Source: an uncultured Eubacteriales bacterium
GTDB taxonomy: Bacteria; Bacillota; Clostridia; Oscillospirales; Oscillospiraceae
Reading direction: 5' to 3'
Length of the DNA stretch: 48,917 bases
Assembly: GCA_900319695.1 (NCBI GenBank)
Contig: ONPN01000025.1
Location: 1-48,917, forward strand
Positions within the stretch are counted from its first letter, which is position 1. Every line of letters begins with the position of its first letter. Below are positions 47,355-48,917 of this stretch, one piece after another. The notes under the pieces were generated by a model that saw only the letters and a list, made by a program, of their open reading frames with translations, made no database searches and was not told the DNA's origin. Position numbers and translations under genes: made by a program.

Positions 47355-48917
47355 ATGAAAGCGAACAATACGGGAATCTCCATAAAAAGAACGACTCTCG
47401 TCATAACGGCGGTTGCGCTTCTGATCTCTGTACTGCTGATTCTGGCGACCTTTGACACCAACGCCCGGTATTCGGAAGTCCACGCGACAACGGATCGGTA
47501 TATCCAGTGGCAAAAGGACGCATCGGCGCTCCAGGCGGGCTCGGATTACCTTACGGAGCAGGCCAGGGGCTTTGCGGAGACCGGAGATCGCGTCTATCTG
47601 GACAACTATTTCACGGAGGCGGAGGAGACCCGGCGAAGGGATCATGCCGTCGCCCGGATCCATGACTATGTTGGCGACGCCCCGGCTTACCGGGCGCTGG
47701 CGGCAGCCATGGAGGAATCCCTGGCGCTGATGGACAGGGAATATTACTCCATGCGCCTGAAGATCGACGCCTGCGCTTATGATGTCGACGACTACCCGGA
47801 GGCGCTCCGGAAGGTCACGCTTTCGGAGACGGACGCTGCCCTCAGCCCAGAGGAAAAAAACGCATTGGCCCGATCCAAGGTGTTCGATCTGGACTACCGC
47901 GGGAAGAAGGAGGCCATCTCCGCCGCGGTTCAGGAATGCCTCGCTTCTCTGGAGGCAAATTTTGAGGGACAGCGGACACAGACGGCAGAGCGGCTGAACA
48001 GGCTCCTTCTGATCCAGTGGATCCTGATCGCGTTCTCTATCGCCATCACGGTCCTGACGCTCGTGCTGATCCTCCAGGTGATCGTCCGGCCGCTGAACCG
48101 CTCCGTCCACTCCATCCGGGAGGAAAAGCAGTTCCCGGTCAGAGGCGCCAAAGAGCTGCAGTTCGTCGCCGAAACGTATAATACGATGTATGAAAACAGC
48201 CAGGAGCAGAAACAGTCGATGGATGCTCTGCTGAACAACATGCCCGCCATGAGCTTTACAAAGGACGCGGAGACCGGCGTCTATCTGGCCTGCAATCAGG
48301 CCTTTGCCGATTACGCGCATGTGAAAAGTCCGGAGGACGTCATCGGGCAGACGGACGCGCAGATCTTCCATCCTGAGGCCGCGGCGCATTTTGCGGAGCG
48401 CGACCGGAAAGCGCTGTCCATGGACGAGCCCTTGGTTTACTCTGAGGATGTGGCGGAGCGGGACGGCGTCATGCGCCATTTTCAGACGACGAAGCTCAAA
48501 TTCGTCGATCCCGCGGGGCGCCTCTGCGTTCTGGGCATCTGCATGGATGTGACGGATACCCTCGCCAAGACCCAGGCGGACGCCATGATCACCGCCATGG
48601 CGGCGGATTACCGCTGCGTTTACTACGTCAACCTTGACGAAAACGACGGCGTTTGCTATCGTGATGATCCCACGGATCCGAGTCAGACGCCGGTCGGCAT
48701 CCATTTTCCGTTCCAGGAGCGCATTGCCTGGTATGCCGAGAACTGCGTCACCGATCTGTATCGGGAGGGCTTTTTGGACTTCGCCGACCCCGACAACATT
48801 CGGGAGCGCCTTTCCACGCAGCCGATTATCGCTTACCGCTATCTGGCGAAGCGCGGGGACAGAGAGTACTATGAGATGATTCGCGCCGCCGGCGTCCGCC
48901 GCGCGGAGGAGCGCGAC
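47355..48917 (+). CDS. Membrane sensor with HAMP and PAS domains (3'-incomplete)
   Basis: The first 521 residues of a protein that runs off the window. A membrane helix (about 13-32), an extracytoplasmic helical sensor domain of about 190 residues (DRYIQWQKDASALQAGSDYLTEQARGF onward, four-helix CHASE3/MCP-like), a second membrane helix (LLIQWILIAFSIAITVLTLVLIL), HAMP (VRPLNRSVHSIREE), then PAS (LLNNMPAMSFTKDAETGVYLACNQAFADYA) and the start of another sensor unit like those in the gene at 40798. The output domain, perhaps histidine kinase or GGDEF, lies outside. The ATG has GGGGAAG upstream. It is probably co-transcribed with the REC-containing gene before it. Confidence 0.85.
   Translation, partial: MKANNTGISIKRTTLVITAVALLISVLLILATFDTNARYSEVHATTDRYIQWQKDASALQAGSDYLTEQARGFAETGDRVYLDNYFTEAEETRRRDHAVARIHDYVGDAPAYRALAAAMEESLALMDREYYSMRLKIDACAYDVDDYPEALRKVTLSETDAALSPEEKNALARSKVFDLDYRGKKEAISAAVQECLASLEANFEGQRTQTAERLNRLLLIQWILIAFSIAITVLTLVLILQVIVRPLNRSVHSIREEKQFPVRGAKELQFVAETYNTMYENSQEQKQSMDALLNNMPAMSFTKDAETGVYLACNQAFADYAHVKSPEDVIGQTDAQIFHPEAAAHFAERDRKALSMDEPLVYSEDVAERDGVMRHFQTTKLKFVDPAGRLCVLGICMDVTDTLAKTQADAMITAMAADYRCVYYVNLDENDGVCYRDDPTDPSQTPVGIHFPFQERIAWYAENCVTDLYREGFLDFADPDNIRERLSTQPIIAYRYLAKRGDREYYEMIRAAGVRRAEERD

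Overview
This 48.9 kb window is chromosomal DNA of a fairly GC-rich gut-type Firmicute, most likely a clostridium of the Oscillospiraceae (Oscillibacter-like). The reasons are strong purine-rich ribosome binding sites, sigma-A promoters with 17 bp spacers, an LPXTG wall protein, a Tn916-type integrase, several short palindromic repeats that I associate with this group, and a Cas12f resembling those known from Firmicutes. The placement is inference; there is no rRNA gene to confirm it.

Layout. (1) 1-1.8 kb is the xis-int end of a Tn916-like integrative element that continues to the left. (2) 1.8-4.2 kb holds a fusion of low-molecular-weight tyrosine phosphatase with barstar, a coiled-coil protein built on 11-residue repeats, and an SGNH hydrolase. 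(3) 4.3-20.9 kb is a podovirus-like prophage. Its late operon reads leftward: small packaging genes, TerS, TerL, portal, Prp-type protease, virion protein, scaffold, N4-gp56-type capsid, connector, tail hub, fibres, lysozyme, holin. A repressor/ImmA pair reads rightward. No phage integrase or replication gene is visible. (4) 21.0-24.0 kb is a threonine operon, thrC-thrH-thrB. (5) 24.0-26.4 kb is a repeat-rich stretch holding a minimal type V-F CRISPR locus: five 32-nt repeats, a tracrRNA readable from the sequence, and a 431-aa Cas12f, with no cas1, cas2 or cas4. (6) 26.4-29.3 kb is mnmG-mnmA (tRNA U34 modification). (7) 29.6-38.5 kb carries an LPXTG protein, two tandem CNNM/CorC membrane proteins, a MerR regulator divergent from a Tat-exported flavoprotein, and a nucleotide-sugar dehydratase. 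(8) 38.9-45 kb is a junk zone with transposase, tRNA and integrase remnants and a 3'-truncated GGDEF-EAL gene. (9) 45.1 kb to the end holds a GGDEF response-regulator gene and the 5' part of a PAS/HAMP sensor gene.

Three observations stand out. First, the Cas12f locus can be read almost completely: a near-complementary anti-repeat fixes the tracrRNA and shows that tracrRNA, array and effector all read on the minus strand. Second, a structured element of about 110-150 nt recurs four times at distant intergenic sites. It has a fixed core and two flanking stems whose bases differ between copies yet remain paired, which indicates a conserved RNA (or DNA) fold I do not recognise. Third, the prophage encodes its own Prp-like cysteine protease, and its capsid protein begins with a sequence resembling the Prp cleavage site of ribosomal protein L27.

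Many long open frames antisense to real genes arise from the GC-rich codon usage and were left out.
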